Source of the DNA: Tubiluchus corallicola
Taxonomy: Eukaryota > Priapulida > Priapulimorpha > Priapulimorphida > Tubiluchidae
Direction of reading: 5' to 3'
Assembly: GCA_030141605.1 (NCBI GenBank)
Contig: JAQGDQ010000060.1
Coordinates: 551,001 to 615,000, forward strand
DNA length: 64,000 nucleotides
The notes below the pieces were generated by a model, which was given only the letters and a program-made list of their open reading frames with translations, made no database searches and was not told where the DNA came from. The first letter of the stretch is position 1, and each line of letters starts with the position of its first letter. Of the stretch, positions 23,500 to 35,933 are shown piece by piece. Made by a program: the position numbers and the translations under genes.

Positions 23500-25296
23500 C
23501 TATGCTTTAGTTCGATGCGGACATGTCTTCATGTGTCCAGCTAACAAATCTGTCCTTGTAAAAGCCTTGCCACAAAACTCACACTTGTGAGGTTTCTCTC
23601 CCGTATGAGTCAGTCTGTGTCGGGCTAGATTACTCCGCGTCGTATACGATGCAAAGCAAAAGTCGCAGAAAAATGAAGCCTTTTTCTTCTTCGCTCGTGG
23701 AAATGAAGATGATGCACGGTGTCTGGAATTGGCTTCATCGTGGGAATGACAGTTTTTCATCAAACTAGCATTTAATTGCAGATTGTAGGAATGACTGTTT
23801 TCAACTAATTCCACGTTTGTTTCTGGGTCATTGGAAAATGTCCTTTGACAGGCTTCCTGATGCTCATTTAAATCCTCATCAGTTGCAAACACTTCGTTAC
23901 ATTTATAGCATGACTTTCTGAAATTTTCAACACATGGTACAACTTCAGCTTCTTCTTTCACTGAATCACTAATGTCATTGTCAACATCTTCGAGAGTCGA
24001 ATTTAGGAACGGAACCGCTTGCGGTTCGGGAACACTTCGTTGCGTAGGCATCAGTTCATTCTCCATCGTAATAATTCCACTTTGAAAGCTCGAGTTTGGC
24101 ACATCTTTGACAAAATTCTCGCAGTCAGCAATCTTGTTATTTGGTGTCTCCTTTCCAGTATCATTAAGCAGAGTAAACTCATCAGCATAATGTGGTTGTA
24201 AACATTCCTGCTCTAAATGAACATCTTTGGCAGTCGTATGTATTCGGCTGTGTTGCATATAAGAGCCCTTGCTTCTAAAATGTCTTCCACAGATTGTGCA
24301 CGAATAGTAAGCTCGACTAACATCAACAGAATGTGAATCATGAACTAATTTGTGTCGCTTCAGCGCAAACAATGTATAAAACGCAGCTTCACACTGGTCA
24401 CACTTGTGAGGTCGCAATTGCCCAGAACTTCGCAAAATCGACACAGAAGGCAGGTTTCTCACACTTTTCTTTAGGGTATCTTCACCCGACTCTGTTGAAC
24501 ACTCACCAGTCATTTCTACGCCCGAAAGATCTTGCAGGGCCGAATTGTTTGTCTCTAAATTATCTAAGCCATGCGTGCGCAAGTGCTTCTTCAGTGTACT
24601 TCGTGCACGGAATCGTTTACTACACACATGGCACAAATGAGATTTTACATTCGTGTGTATTGCCATGTGAGTTTTAAGTACGTCTATGCGACAAAACCTT
24701 TTTTGGCACACAGAGCAACGATATGGTTTTTCCCCTGTATGAACACGTAAATGGCGTCTCAGTCCTTCTCGACTCGAATATTTAAAAGCACATATCTGGC
24801 ACTTGTACATTCCGCCTTGCATCCTATGCAAAGGTATACTTCTTGATAAAATATTTTGCCTGCCATTACTTGATAAGTTAACAGGATGTTCATCAAGCTC
24901 AGGTGCTTCCGAGCTATTATAATACGAAAACGCGTTATTACTTCCGATATCAGGTGCATTGACTTCTGCACTAATATTTGGATGTAGTTCTTCTGAATAC
25001 TGGGAATAGTCACTTGGTTCTATTTTAACTTCTAAAAATGATTCTTCAACACGATCAGCAGGTTTTACGATTTCATCACAGTTCTCACTGTCACCAAGCT
25101 CTATCCATTGCGTGTCAAAAAGTTTTGCAACAGCATTTTCACCTTCCAGTTCAGAATGATCGGAAAAGTCTGGATTGTTCCCTTCGTTAACCAAAATTCT
25201 GCAGTGCATATACTTGCTGTGTTCAAGGAATGAAGTTTCATTGTGTAGATATATCGAGCAGGCTGTGCATTTGTAGAACAGAGATACCTTTGCCAT
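23500..25296 (-). CDS. C2H2 zinc-finger protein with dispersed fingers, 598 aa
   Basis: A single coding exon follows an acceptor (cattttcag) ending at 25319. MAKVSLF at 25296 is the first ATG inside the exon; the longer frame starts in intron. Fingers occur at about residues 8-33, 164-186, 192-214, 220-242, 297-319 and 331-353, a C2HC-type at 463-483, one at 542-564 and a C-terminal C2HC-type (HKCEFCGKAF...HMKTC) at 570-591. They are separated by long acidic or Ser-rich spacers. VKIEP at about residue 90 is a classic SUMO-acceptor motif, and RAKKKKAS at about 534-541 is a likely nuclear signal. Dispersed clusters rather than one array suggest several separate binding modules. No KRAB, BTB or ZAD domain is seen. 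It is inferred to be a nuclear DNA-binding regulator and is unrelated in layout to the 16-finger neighbour. Confidence 0.93.
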   Translation of the reverse strand: MAKVSLFYKCTACSIYLHNETSFLEHSKYMHCRILVNEGNNPDFSDHSELEGENAVAKLFDTQWIELGDSENCDEIVKPADRVEESFLEVKIEPSDYSQYSEELHPNISAEVNAPDIGSNNAFSYYNSSEAPELDEHPVNLSSNGRQNILSRSIPLHRMQGGMYKCQICAFKYSSREGLRRHLRVHTGEKPYRCSVCQKRFCRIDVLKTHMAIHTNVKSHLCHVCSKRFRARSTLKKHLRTHGLDNLETNNSALQDLSGVEMTGECSTESGEDTLKKSVRNLPSVSILRSSGQLRPHKCDQCEAAFYTLFALKRHKLVHDSHSVDVSRAYYSCTICGRHFRSKGSYMQHSRIHTTAKDVHLEQECLQPHYADEFTLLNDTGKETPNNKIADCENFVKDVPNSSFQSGIITMENELMPTQRSVPEPQAVPFLNSTLEDVDNDISDSVKEEAEVVPCVENFRKSCYKCNEVFATDEDLNEHQEACQRTFSNDPETNVELVENSHSYNLQLNASLMKNCHSHDEANSRHRASSSFPRAKKKKASFFCDFCFASYTTRSNLARHRLTHTGEKPHKCEFCGKAFTRTDLLAGHMKTCPHRTKA

Positions 25297-25667
25297 ATTC
25301 AACGTGCGAAATAAAAACCTGAAAATGAAAAACTGGATAAAATTCATGCAATCCAAATTTCAAGATTTTATTTTTCCTAATCACTGACAACTGTGCACTG
25401 GTGATAATAAAATACAATTGTAACTTTTCCAATTTATGTATTTCACATAAAATTAAAACTTCACAGTAAATTTAACCTAATAATTATAAGGGCATTGCAG
25501 GTGATATTGAACGTTTTCATTGACATGAGACATCACGTATTTTCTTTTGATCTTATCTGTCAAGCTACAACGTTCAATACAATACATCAGGGACCCAATT
25601 TTGGTAAAGTAGACTTTGACACTGTGAAATGTGATTTAAGTGCCGCTGCCAGGAGATTGCTGCTTAG

Positions 25668-26035
25668 TAGGGGTAAGCATTAAACGAATTCGAGTTCTTT
25701 TAGTTCAAATTCGATTCAAACCTAAAATCATAGATTCGAATAATTCAGCACTTCAACCACATACGTTAATTATCATCAAAACGCTTAAAACATCATGCAG
25801 CTAGCACAGTATAGCTATGATTTCTCTGTGCAATTTTCAAACAAATTATTAGTAGTTTTACTGCAGAGCAAAAATCGAGTAATATCATGATCTTCGTAAG
25901 ATCACTTTTTACTGGTGGTTGGAAAATCTTTCAAACTCAATTTGAATTCGAAATACTGAAATTCAGTTCGACAGAAATTCAGAAGTCACAAATTCGATTC
26001 GATTTCGCTTTTGAGCTAGATAATGCTCACCCCTA
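25668..26035. mobile_element. TAGGGGTGAGCAT hAT MITE, copy 2 (368 bp)
   Basis: It starts taggggtaagcat and ends atgctcaccccta. The flanks are ctgcttag (25660-25667) and ctgctcag (26036-26043), 7 of 8 matching. The subterminal parts are rich in TTCGAATTCGA-type motifs. The core (cagcacttcaaccacatacg, gatctt.gtaagatca) is shared with the copies at 35.5, 40.6 and 61.8 kb. Confidence 0.92.
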
Positions 26036-27140
26036 CTGCTCAGCAAAGTAATGGTAGATCAAGCCTGACAATCTTTTGTACATAAGTTTCATGAGATTCA
26101 GCAGAAACACTGCGTCACATTACCATGAAAGTGGTGGAAGGTAAAAACCACCCGCATAAGAAGCAGATAAATGATTATATTTTTACTAAAGTTAGGGCCA
26201 AGCACGGATCTTATCAAAAATATGTTGCTACTATACAGGGAACTGCACTGAATACGCTCGAGCACGTAACGAGGCCAAGATCGCTTCGAGAAACGCTATT
26301 AGAAATTTTTCTGACAGAAAGCTAACACCTGAAAAAACAAACCCGAACCCATTTTATTAGAAAGATTTCCAAGTTGTCATACTGATGTTTTTGGTGTGAA
26401 ACAATCACCATAGAGTTCTAAGTACTGACAGTTCCACTGCAAAGATGGTAAATGGTAGAACCTGTTTCACACTGTATGCTAAGCATGAATAAAGAGATGA
26501 GTAAAAAACACTTTGCTCCTCTTGCACAAACTTATACATTCGTCATAAAACAGATCAACTCATGTGAATATGTCATGAGTTGGACCTACGTGGGGACTTC
26601 TTCCTGCAGTCTCAATTACTTGGAAATCTCAATGCATCGAACTAAAAACATGCGAACGTTTGATTACATAAATGCTTTCTGCTAACTTAGATTGTGTTTT
26701 AAAAACGTTTTGTATCCCAGAATAATAGTAAACCTTCTTAATTCATGATTATCGTAATTATTTCAATAAAGAAAACTAAACCTGCTAAACTGAACTGAAC
26801 CAACTCAACAATGGCTTTATGCTCGGTTAGGGCCCAGCACCTACCAGACGCACGCGATGGATAAAGATAAATTAAACGATGATGCTAATTCCTAATGACT
26901 TGGGCGATAATCCAAGGATATTACAAATGTAATGACGTGCAAAACGTGTGAAAATGTTGGCAAAACCTCTAAACCTAGCGATAAAAACTAAACTGTAACT
27001 AGAAATAAATTTGCATACAGGCTTAAGTTAACATGACTACACAAGGACATGTCATTGGCCTCTTGCATTGATGGACAGAAATGCACAAGCACTACAGCTA
27101 GGATAATGCTAATTTAAGTTTAATTGATATAATTAGAAAA

Positions 27141-27310
27141 ATAACATAATGATACTAATAATAACAATGGTTATGCCTATGGCTATGGTAACGATAATGA
27201 TGATGATGAATATTATTGTCATTATTATTATTATTATTATTATTGATGTTGTTGTTGTTATTATTATTATTGTTGTTGTTGTTGTTATCATTACTATTAT
27301 TATTATATTC
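27141..27310. repeat. Imperfect trinucleotide (ATT/GTT) microsatellite
   Basis: Runs of attattatt and gttgttgtt dominate. The overlapping hydrophobic open frames on both strands are artefacts of the repeat. Confidence 0.9.
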
Positions 27311-27564
27311 ATTAAATTAAGTTTTAATAATGATGAGTGACAAAGACACATGTTGCAATTACAACAGCGAAAGCAGTAGTAACACGAGAGCCACAAGCCA
27401 AACTTTGTGTTGCACGCACGCGTGGATGGTACACATTAATCCATCACAGAAGTGTCCTCTAAAACCATCTAATTTTCACAGTATTCACATGACAAGTGAA
27501 ATAAATGAGGAAATCCCATGATCCCATAGGAGTAGTGATGTAGAAAAACCTCACAGAATACTTC

Positions 27565-27610
<46 letters not shown>

Positions 27611-27646
27611 CCTCTCTCTCTCTCTCTCTCTCTCCTTCTCTCTCCT
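27565..27646 (+). repeat. (CT)n microsatellite
   Basis: About 80 bases of ct repeats, broken only by a few cc and tt steps. It is polypyrimidine on the plus strand and can form triplex-type structures. Confidence 0.95.
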
Positions 27647-29717
27647 TAGGTCGTCCTTAGAAACTATATTATGAGCTCTTTATAGTTGCCTCAGATCAAC
27701 TTGCCTTCCGCAACTGAAAAGATCCTATGCACGACTGCAATGTGCGTGATACACGTCACATAGCATAGGCTTATATTAACCTGATAATTGTAAAATCTCA
27801 TTAGACAGAATTATTACTGTACGCACTGTACGGATACCCAAGTTCTATGCAAGCAGGTCGATTTCTTAAGTCAAATTTTACAGTTGCACACTACAGTTTG
27901 AATTTGTCATGTTTAGAAACCATCGATTGCACCTATAGTACGCCAATAATTTATAAGGCTTTCTGTTCAGCCGTATTATGCTGCGCTCACGTGAAATGCG
28001 ATTGAGCTTGAGCCATGGCAATATTATTGACAAATCAATACATGACATAATGAAACCGTTACCTGCTGGTGCCACGAAGTCGCCTCGACAATTATTATTA
28101 CCTGCGAGGCTGTCATTGTGTCAGCATAGTAATCTAGAGGTGAATTTTGCATGGCTTCACAACTGGTTTCATTAATAAGTAGCCGTAGCCAACTTGATGG
28201 AAACGTAAGTATGATGTAAGTATGTTAATACCTTTGACTTAATAAAATGGTCAGAGAAAAACTTTCAAGTTGTTTCAAACTTTTTAATGTGTTCTGGAAA
28301 AAAAACTGCGCGTTTGGCATTTTATGCTTAAGTTCATGAGTCTGTCAAGACCTGTTAATATTGTTACGAAGGCCCATTTTGACCAAACCTCTAAAGTTCG
28401 TAATGGCTATGGTTGAGCGCACTTGTATAATGCATGTGGTAATTCGGTGAGTTCAACCATGTTTTTTTGTATGTAAAGGTGAATGCTGTAGGCTTGCTAA
28501 CAAAAGTCTGTTCACATGTCCTTTTTTTGAAGATTCGAAGCTACTGGTTTATCTTGCACTCGTATTCTCGATCTTTTAACTTTTCTTATCTGCTTAGAAA
28601 CTTCATCACTTGTATGCAGCTCTAAACACCTTGAGACGGATTCGGGCTGGACACCGGTTTCATTGCGATTATTATGTAAATTGGATTGCAGCCAACTTGT
28701 TTATTGACGTGAACTTGTCTAGTCATGACAAATATTTTGAACAAGTGCATTCTTGGTTTCTGGCCTTCTGTTTTCCGCTTTGACATCAAAAGCTGCTATA
28801 GTCTACGTGTTACCATCGTAGGGAGAAGTTTTCCAGTCCATGTCTGATGTTTCTCGTTTAGAATAGTCAACTTCATGTCTGTATATGTATATGCATATAT
28901 ACGAATATGTAGAATAATTGCACCAGAACGACACTCCTTGTACACTAGCACAAAATGCTAGGTAAATGGATTCTTATTTCATCATTACATTTAGACAAAA
29001 TCCCAATTAAAATGTTAGCTCTATAGTACCTAATAAACATTTGCCTTTTCACGTCTTCATTAACAACACCTGCTCCAGATGTAATAATTATGACCAAGAT
29101 ATTTTTCACGAGAAGTAAAAAGCAATTTACACGAAGAATAGTAAATTCTGTCAAACATATAGTACCCCCACCAGACAACTATGGTTAATGTAAAACTGAG
29201 CCAGATTTTTTGGAATATTTGTTTCTGTATAAATATTGTGAAACAACTTATGCTAGTTGACACCGTAGAATGCTTAAGAGGCATCAGCAAAGCAGGCATG
29301 AAGTAGACTATTGCAACGAGAAACATCAGACAGACTGGACAACTTCTCCCTACGATTGTAACATATGTAGGTATGCATAATAGATATAGGCAAATGTAGA
29401 CTACATACAATAACTGTTTTAGATACTCAAACTGTTTAAGTTACCGTTTGATTCTAGTGCTTGACAATTGTTAGATCGAAATTTTCCTTATTTTCACGTT
29501 GTATTACGAAAATGTGACTACTCACTTATGTTACAATTGATTAATTCTGATAATAATATTTACTGCTTAACGGATTCATATATTTAGGTTTCATACAGAA
29601 TTGCGTAGCTTTTAGTGATTAACATTAAACAGTCGATTCGCTGCATTTTAACCAAAATTATAATCTGTAAACATTTATTTTGTTAATTTAGTCTTATAAT
29701 TTTAATTTTTTTCTGTG

Positions 29718-29850
29718 TACAGTCAAACCTCGCTATAGCGCCACATTTTGGCAAAACAAAAAGTCCATATTTGCATAGATATGTCTGTATCAACGCAGCT
29801 CGTTATAATGCAGCATATGTGTCACAGTGAAATAACGTGAAGTTTTTATG
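29718..29850. mobile_element. Pogo/Tigger-like terminal fragment
   Basis: It begins tacagtcaaacctcgctata and continues gcgccac...tccatatttgcat. The CAGTCAAACCTCG.TATA start at a TA is typical of pogo/Tigger termini. It is similar to 33902-34040. No opposite end was found. Confidence 0.6.
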
Positions 29851-32800
29851 AGTTTTTTTGTAATGAAGGACTAAGTCTTACGTTTACTTCGTATAGAAGT
29901 CATCAAATTAGTTTTTATTTCTCTACTGTCTGTAACGTTACTTATTTCAATTTTTTCTTTACCTTTTCGTTTACAATGGCAATTGGTGGATAAACTTTGA
30001 CAAACCCAGATAGCTAGAGACTGAAATGAAAAAACAACGAAACAGTTAGAATCACTGCAGGCAACAAGCTAAATAGCTCATAATGATTTTGATTTCTTTC
30101 GTGGTTCGTGATGGAAATTAAGTAACGCCAAACCTGGCGAGTAAATGGGTGAGTTACTGGCAGCCATCAGCCACACTGACTTTGGCAGTTTACTTTGTTG
30201 AAGGAGGATATATAGAAATTCACTGTCTCAACCTAAAGAATTTCTTTTGATAATTTTATAGATTCAGGTCGACCCACAATAATGATCAACATAGTGAATA
30301 GGCTTGACGATGAATTCGCATTGTAAGGTATGGGGACCTACAGTATAAGTGACAGGTCAGTGTAAACAATAACAAGCTAGACATGCAGATATTTGTTCTT
30401 ATTAGCAGTGTCAATATAATTGAAAAATAGTCCTACTCTAAAAACTGCTAGTTAACGTTTATTTGGTCCAAAGAATAACATTCCTACAGTACGCAGAAAT
30501 TTGAGCACCGGAAAGGGCATTATGACGTTAAAAAAGATGGCCGCCATTTGACCAAAATGAATGGGTATTTACTATTAATTTTAATCTGCCAGAATAATGA
30601 ATGGGTATTTACTATTAATTTTAGTCTGCCAGAATACTGAAAAAATGCTCATTTTAACTCGAAAGCGTGAAACTTTGCACAGTGTTACAGTTCACTAAGG
30701 TGGATAATTTTAGTTATGGAGACAGTCGAAGTTCACCCAATATGGTGGCAATTTTCTAGATGATCGACAATATTGCTGTTGGTAGTTTATAAGGGCTATA
30801 TAATAGCTATCAGAGTAGACAGGATAGTGATTTTTGTGTCTAAATATAGGTTTTCAAGGTCAAAGAATCCATGTCTGATTCTTAAATGCCCCTGCCGTAT
30901 CACCCCATTTACATATCAAACAAGACTACTAGTATTCGCACTTTCATTTTTTGAAATCGTTGCAGGTCTTGCCATCACGATAGTGTTGCGTGTTGCGCTT
31001 AATTTCTGAGCACAAAATTTTGCAGAGTTTGCGTGGTTAATTAAATTGCAACTTGGCTCGTTATACAGACCTGATAGATTTAGTACGTACCTACCTGCAC
31101 GTAAACGTCAGAATATTTTTAGTACTTTGAAGATCTAATCACTGCTACAGATATTCCTCATAAAAAGAAGCAAGCCTAATTGAGTATTGATACAACGGTA
31201 ATTTTCTTTACAATTGTCATCAATAGCTTTTTCGATGGCTAACATTACAGTATAATAATTTATACTGTATTACGTAGTATTGCACTGAGATGCGAGAAGC
31301 AGTCTATGTTTCTATTCTTTTCATAGATTATCATTTTAAAAACTGCAGTAGTCATTTTTTGAAAGCCCTTTATTCATGTTAGATGAAAGCCCACGTGAAA
31401 TACAGGTCCGCTTTGCCCGTGCTGTTTATGCCACGTGTGAGGGCATGCTGCTCTAGAATATGGAACGCAAACCTCATTCACCTATTACCGTATGCTGTTA
31501 CTTAGAGTGTTTTTAAGATACTTGCTGAATCTTTCTGGAAATCAGATTTGTTTTCCAATTTGTCAAACTTAACAGTTCCAAAACTAAAACAGCTAGAGTT
31601 GCGAAAAACTTGCAGGAATGAGACTTGGCATAGCGATGCTCACAGTAGCGTAGTGAAGGGGACCTTGAGTGAAAGACTCAAGGTTATTTTTTCTTTGTCG
31701 ACTCAACTTCTCTTAGGAATTGAATTAAATTCAATTTTTTACTGTTATTTATGTCTTGTAGTATGCACTGTAGTGTGCATTAAGTATTTTTCAGAAATTG
31801 CGGCCTGGTAAAGTGCTGTGAAAATTTGGACTAACGGCTTTGTTACTCAACTCGTCGTACAGTATTGCAGTAGGAGTCGCTGTTTATGTATGTGTGGGTA
31901 GCGTGTAGCATAGATGAGTAGGTGATGTAAGCGTGAGTGAGTGTAGATGTGCAATAAGCATTGTTTTTCGAACAATGAGTGTGACACAGGCGAACGTGTT
32001 ACAATGTGGTCGCTTCGACAACTCCATAAGTACAATTGCCAGAATCACAAAAGTCGCAGGGTAGGCACCTGACATGAAATAGGAGTGGGAACCCCTGGGT
32101 CAAAGTTCACAGTGGCAGCAAGAAAATGCGAAGTTAGGGCAAATGGCTTAGTCACCCAACTAAGCCTGCAGTATTCGATTAGGAATTTATCTTTTGCATG
32201 TATGGGTACAGACATTTTTCCAGTGTTGAGCAACAATAGCTTGTACTGTACTAAATAAAAGCCCTGGACGTGACATATTGAATGTTATAGGTTGACACGA
32301 GATTCATTTACCTTGAATCAAGGTCACGGGTCAAGATGTCACTAGTTGCGATTTCATTGAAATGAAATGCAATTCTTAGGTAAGTGAGTATGACAAATTC
32401 ATTGAAGACAATATTGAGACCAAGACACAAGGGACTGCGGTCACTTGCGGGCCCAAAAGTGACAAGTTCTTATTATTTTCATCAAAGCGAATTCCAATCA
32501 ACAGGTAATCGAGTATTCGGCAGTCATGTTTTCCACAGTCAGTAGTTGCAGTTTTAGTCATAATTTAAGACTTAGTCATAAATAGCAGTCCAGTTTTTAG
32601 CACTCCAAACCACCAATACACCTGCAACTCAATGACCGCGTTCATTAGGTGACGGTTAAGTGTAAATTCAGGTTTCTGGTTAATTCGTGTAATCAACTTC
32701 AATAAACACACACGCAGACAAAAATTCGAAACACAAAGCGAGGGGATGCAGCCACCAATGCGGAAAGAGTCCATATTGTTGTGATTATATCAGGGCAAAC

Positions 32801-33461
32801 ACTGATCGAATTCGAAAGCGCCACTGTCAGTTATTGTTTGCCTCCCCCCAATCCCACATTTTTATAATCTAATTGTTCCTCCTGCCTATAATGTATAGGT
32901 TTGGTTTTACAATTTCAAAAACGGGGTTTTCCGGCCCGCCCATATATATATATATACATTAAATAATTAAAGCATTGTTGTTGTTATTGTTGCTACCGCT
33001 GCTGTCGACTTGGGTATTGTAGGCTGTCGCTGTAACTATTGTCGGTACTGGTGCTGACGATGCTGTTGGCACCTCTGTTGCTATTAAGCTACTGTATTTG
33101 TTGTTTTTTATTATTGCCATGTTACTACTATTGAAGTTGCGAATTGTTCTTCCGGCAAAAAAAGTTTGTTCCCTCAGCGCATTTGCTTTTTGGCATACTT
33201 ACTGTCTAACCCCGAACCCTGACATGACCTGAATGGCTCCGTGATAGCAAGCAAAATCCTTCACTAAGCAAAGACGTTTTGAATATGATCTTTACTAAAA
33301 TTACCTTGAATAGGCTTCTACTAGGTGGCAGCAAAGGTCTCAAGTAGCGCTTCAAGAAAAACTATTTCGTTCTAGAAAACTGCGTGACTGTACATATTCT
33401 ACAATGCCCTTATCAGCAAATAAACAAATAGATGTATAGTATACAGTCACATGTTACAGTC
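29851..33461. other. Intergenic stretch; no gene supported
   Basis: I see no exon with supporting splice sites or domain. A 40-bp duplication lies at 30558-30637 and a short (TA)n run near 32941-32957. Confidence 0.35.
30558..30637. repeat. 40-bp tandem duplication, two copies
   Basis: The unit atgggtatttactattaatt recurs at 30561 and 30601; the copies differ by one base in the second half. Confidence 0.85.
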
Positions 33462-33901
33462 CGGTGGCGGATACAGACTTCAGAAAAGGGTGGGCCCAAC
33501 GAAAAAGCAGCTAGGGAGTCTGGGGAACCCCGGCTAGCAATACACTTTACTGCATTTTAGACCATTTTTCTTACTATTTCCTCAAGTAAATTCAATAGTT
33601 TAAAACTCATTATGTCACCTCAAACTTTTGACTCTTAATTACACACCAGTATACTAGTATACACACTGGTACAGCATATAATTGCGCACAGCGACATCTT
33701 TGCCAAAAACTTCAATTATCACTTAAAGGGCACAAACGTTTTTACACTGAAATCATTAATGCAGAACTTTTTTACTCCATATAAGTCATTAAAAGCTACC
33801 ACTAAACGTTCTAAAGCTTATAATCCAGAGAAAGTATTCACTTGGTATGCTGTAACTGCTACTATGAAAGGGTGGGCCCAAGCCCCTTAAATCCGCCACT
33901 G
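33462..33901. mobile_element. hAT-like element with GTGGCGG termini, about 440 bp
   Basis: The left end cggtggcggatacagactt and the right end aaggggcttaaatccgccactg-type sequence (reverse complement starts cagtggcggatttaagggg) are imperfect inverted repeats. The motif gggtgggccca is near both ends. The flanks share cagtc (33457-33461 and 33902-33906), a 5-bp duplication. CAGTGGCGGA-type ends are known from hAT relatives, but a 5-bp duplication is shorter than the usual 8 bp. It is inserted in a pogo-like end. Confidence 0.7.
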
Positions 33902-34040
33902 CAGTCTGTACTAATTCGTTATAGCGCCACCTCGCTTAAAAGCTGATATTTTTTCATAAACAAAATGTCTATATTTGCATGAACATATAGGGAAAGTATA
34001 CCTCGTTGTAATGTCAAACTCACTTAATGCCAGCTATTTG
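33902..34040. mobile_element. Pogo/Tigger-like terminal fragment interrupted by a hAT-like element
   Basis: After cagtct the sequence gttatagcgccacctcgctt and atatttgcatgaacat matches the end at 29718-29850. Its first bases lie on the other side of the inserted element (acagtc at 33456-33461), so the hAT-like insertion is younger. Confidence 0.55.
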
Positions 34041-34598
34041 TGCAGTCCCAAAGTACGCAGTATAAAGAAGTTAGACTTGTTGTGCAAACGAGCCTTAAGC
34101 TTGACTGATTACATGGGGAGTAAGACAGGTGTCGAAAAAGCGTATTGCAGGTGTATAATTTTTGCAATACACTTTGGAGAGGACGATAAACGCTAGCAGG
34201 ACGCAGGAATGGTTGTGTCATTAGATGCAGTAGCAACAAAAGCACTGAACTGCAAAGATAATCAACTGGTTTATAGAAATTGGGGAGGGAGGGGGTTCAT
34301 TTCTAGCAGCAAGAATATCACAATGTCCCGTTAATTTGGTGCAGTATGTTTTGTTTGCAATGCCAAAAAAGACACAGCATTATAAACTTTACTTTTAAAT
34401 ACGTCTTCTATTGCAGTATGTAGTGACTGTGTATTGTGAATTAATTGTGTTCTGAGGTTTGCGTAACGCGATCTGCCTACTCGTTTGTCTACATTGCGCA
34501 ATTTGTCTAAATTAAACCTACATTGCGCAAGATTTACAGGTAGTACTGTGTACACTGCGTTATTGTGATGAAATGACAGCTAGGTAACCGGTAATAAA

Positions 34599-34775
34599 GT
34601 CACAGGAAAAAAGTCACGGCAAGATTCACAATTTTGGTTAAGAAACAAAATCGTAGCTAGAAAGTCACAATTAATTTTAGCTAGAGTTAGGATTAGGATT
34701 ATTTCTTTTTTCCTGTGCCTTTTTCCTCCGTGACTTTTTTCCTATAACTTTTTTGTGACTTATTTTACTTGCAAC
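34599..34775. repeat. Imperfect palindrome (GTCAC/poly-A arms), about 175 bp
   Basis: The left arm aagtcacaggaaaaaagtca and the right arm segments ccgtgacttttttcctat and cttttttgtgactta are inverted copies around a spacer with ttaggattaggatta. It could fold into a hairpin or be a small fold-back element. No duplication was identified. Confidence 0.65.
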
Positions 34776-35552
34776 TTTTTTACTTGGATTCGATGTACTA
34801 GAGAAACAGTGAAGAACACATCGACGAAAGGTGGAAAATGGTTTTATTCGTTATTATAATTATACTATCTGAGGTTTTGAATCTAACAGGGGCGAATGTT
34901 TTCAAAATAGTAGTTTCAGAGATAAAATTGCCCTTCTTTTTTTCCTTCACCAAGTATTTAATTCATGTATAGTAACACATACATAGCAATATGTTTAATC
35001 ACCAAAGAACCATTTCAGTGCACTTTTTATATAATGTCATCTTACAATCCTGTATAATACTATTAACTCGTTGACTTGGAGTTTAGTCACGAAATGTTCA
35101 TTCTAAATTTATAGGTTGGTTTAAACCTTTTATTACAACTTATCAGCCCACCTGTATTGTACGCATCTATTCCCGAGAATCGAATGCAAAACCATAATTT
35201 TCATGTTAAATAGTTAGTTTCCATGACAACAAATTGGCAGAGCAGGTGCAATGACTAACAATCTTGAGTCATCATAGAGATTTGAAGACGTTATTCATTT
35301 GTATCAATAAGTATAGACATGGTAAAAGGTGTTAATTACGTTAGTAATCTTCTTAACTTGTCATTGGAGAACTATTCCAAGAAAGGGGCCTAACTGGTCA
35401 GTGAGGTCACGTGTAGTCGCCATTGTTGTCGTGGAACGTGACAACAGTCAAAAACTGCTACAGGTGCTGTCTATCTCGCTGAACGAAGCGCCGGATTGGG
35501 TCAAAGCTGGGTGGTAGATCCTTGTTTAAGTTGGACCAGTCAGAATCATGAG

Positions 35553-35925
35553 TAGGGGTGAGAATTTGCGACTTTCAAATTCGAATCGAACCGAATTTCA
35601 GTATTTCGAACCCGAATTTCGGATTCCAATTGAGTTTGAAAGATTTTCGAACCACTAGTAAAAAGTGGTCTTACAAAGATCATGCATATGTAGTACTTGA
35701 TTTTGCTATACAGTAACACCACTATTCGTTTATTTAAAAATTTTGCACAGAAACTACAGCTAAATTGTGCTATTTGCACGCTGTGTCAAACATTTTAATG
35801 ATAAAGAATGTATGTGGCTGAAGTGCTGAATTATTCGAATCTATAATTTTAGGTCCGAATCGAATTCAAACTAAAAATCTCTCGATTCGAACGTTAGAAC
35901 TCGAATGTTCGATGCTCACCTCCTA
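35553..35925. mobile_element. TAGGGGTGAGCAT hAT MITE, copy 3 (373 bp, inverted)
   Basis: It starts taggggtgagaat and ends atgctcacctccta. The flanks are atcatgag (35545-35552) and atcaggag (35926-35933), 7 of 8 matching. Its interior is the reverse complement of copies 2 and 4. Confidence 0.92.
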
Positions 35926-35933
35926 ATCAGGAG

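Larger units (their letters stand above)
26044..29717. other. Intergenic stretch with simple repeats; no gene supported
   Basis: It contains the (ATT)n-like block at 27141-27310 and the (CT)n tract at 27565-27646. On the minus strand two donor-like sites (cgcag/gtaata and ccagcag/gtaacg, near 28074-28105) lie in a slightly GC-richer patch. That patch could be a distant 5' exon of the second zinc-finger gene, but there is no further support. Confidence 0.35.

Noticed and set aside
27133-27396. Ile/Val-rich frames on both strands
   Set aside because: Direct translation of the ATT/GTT microsatellite.
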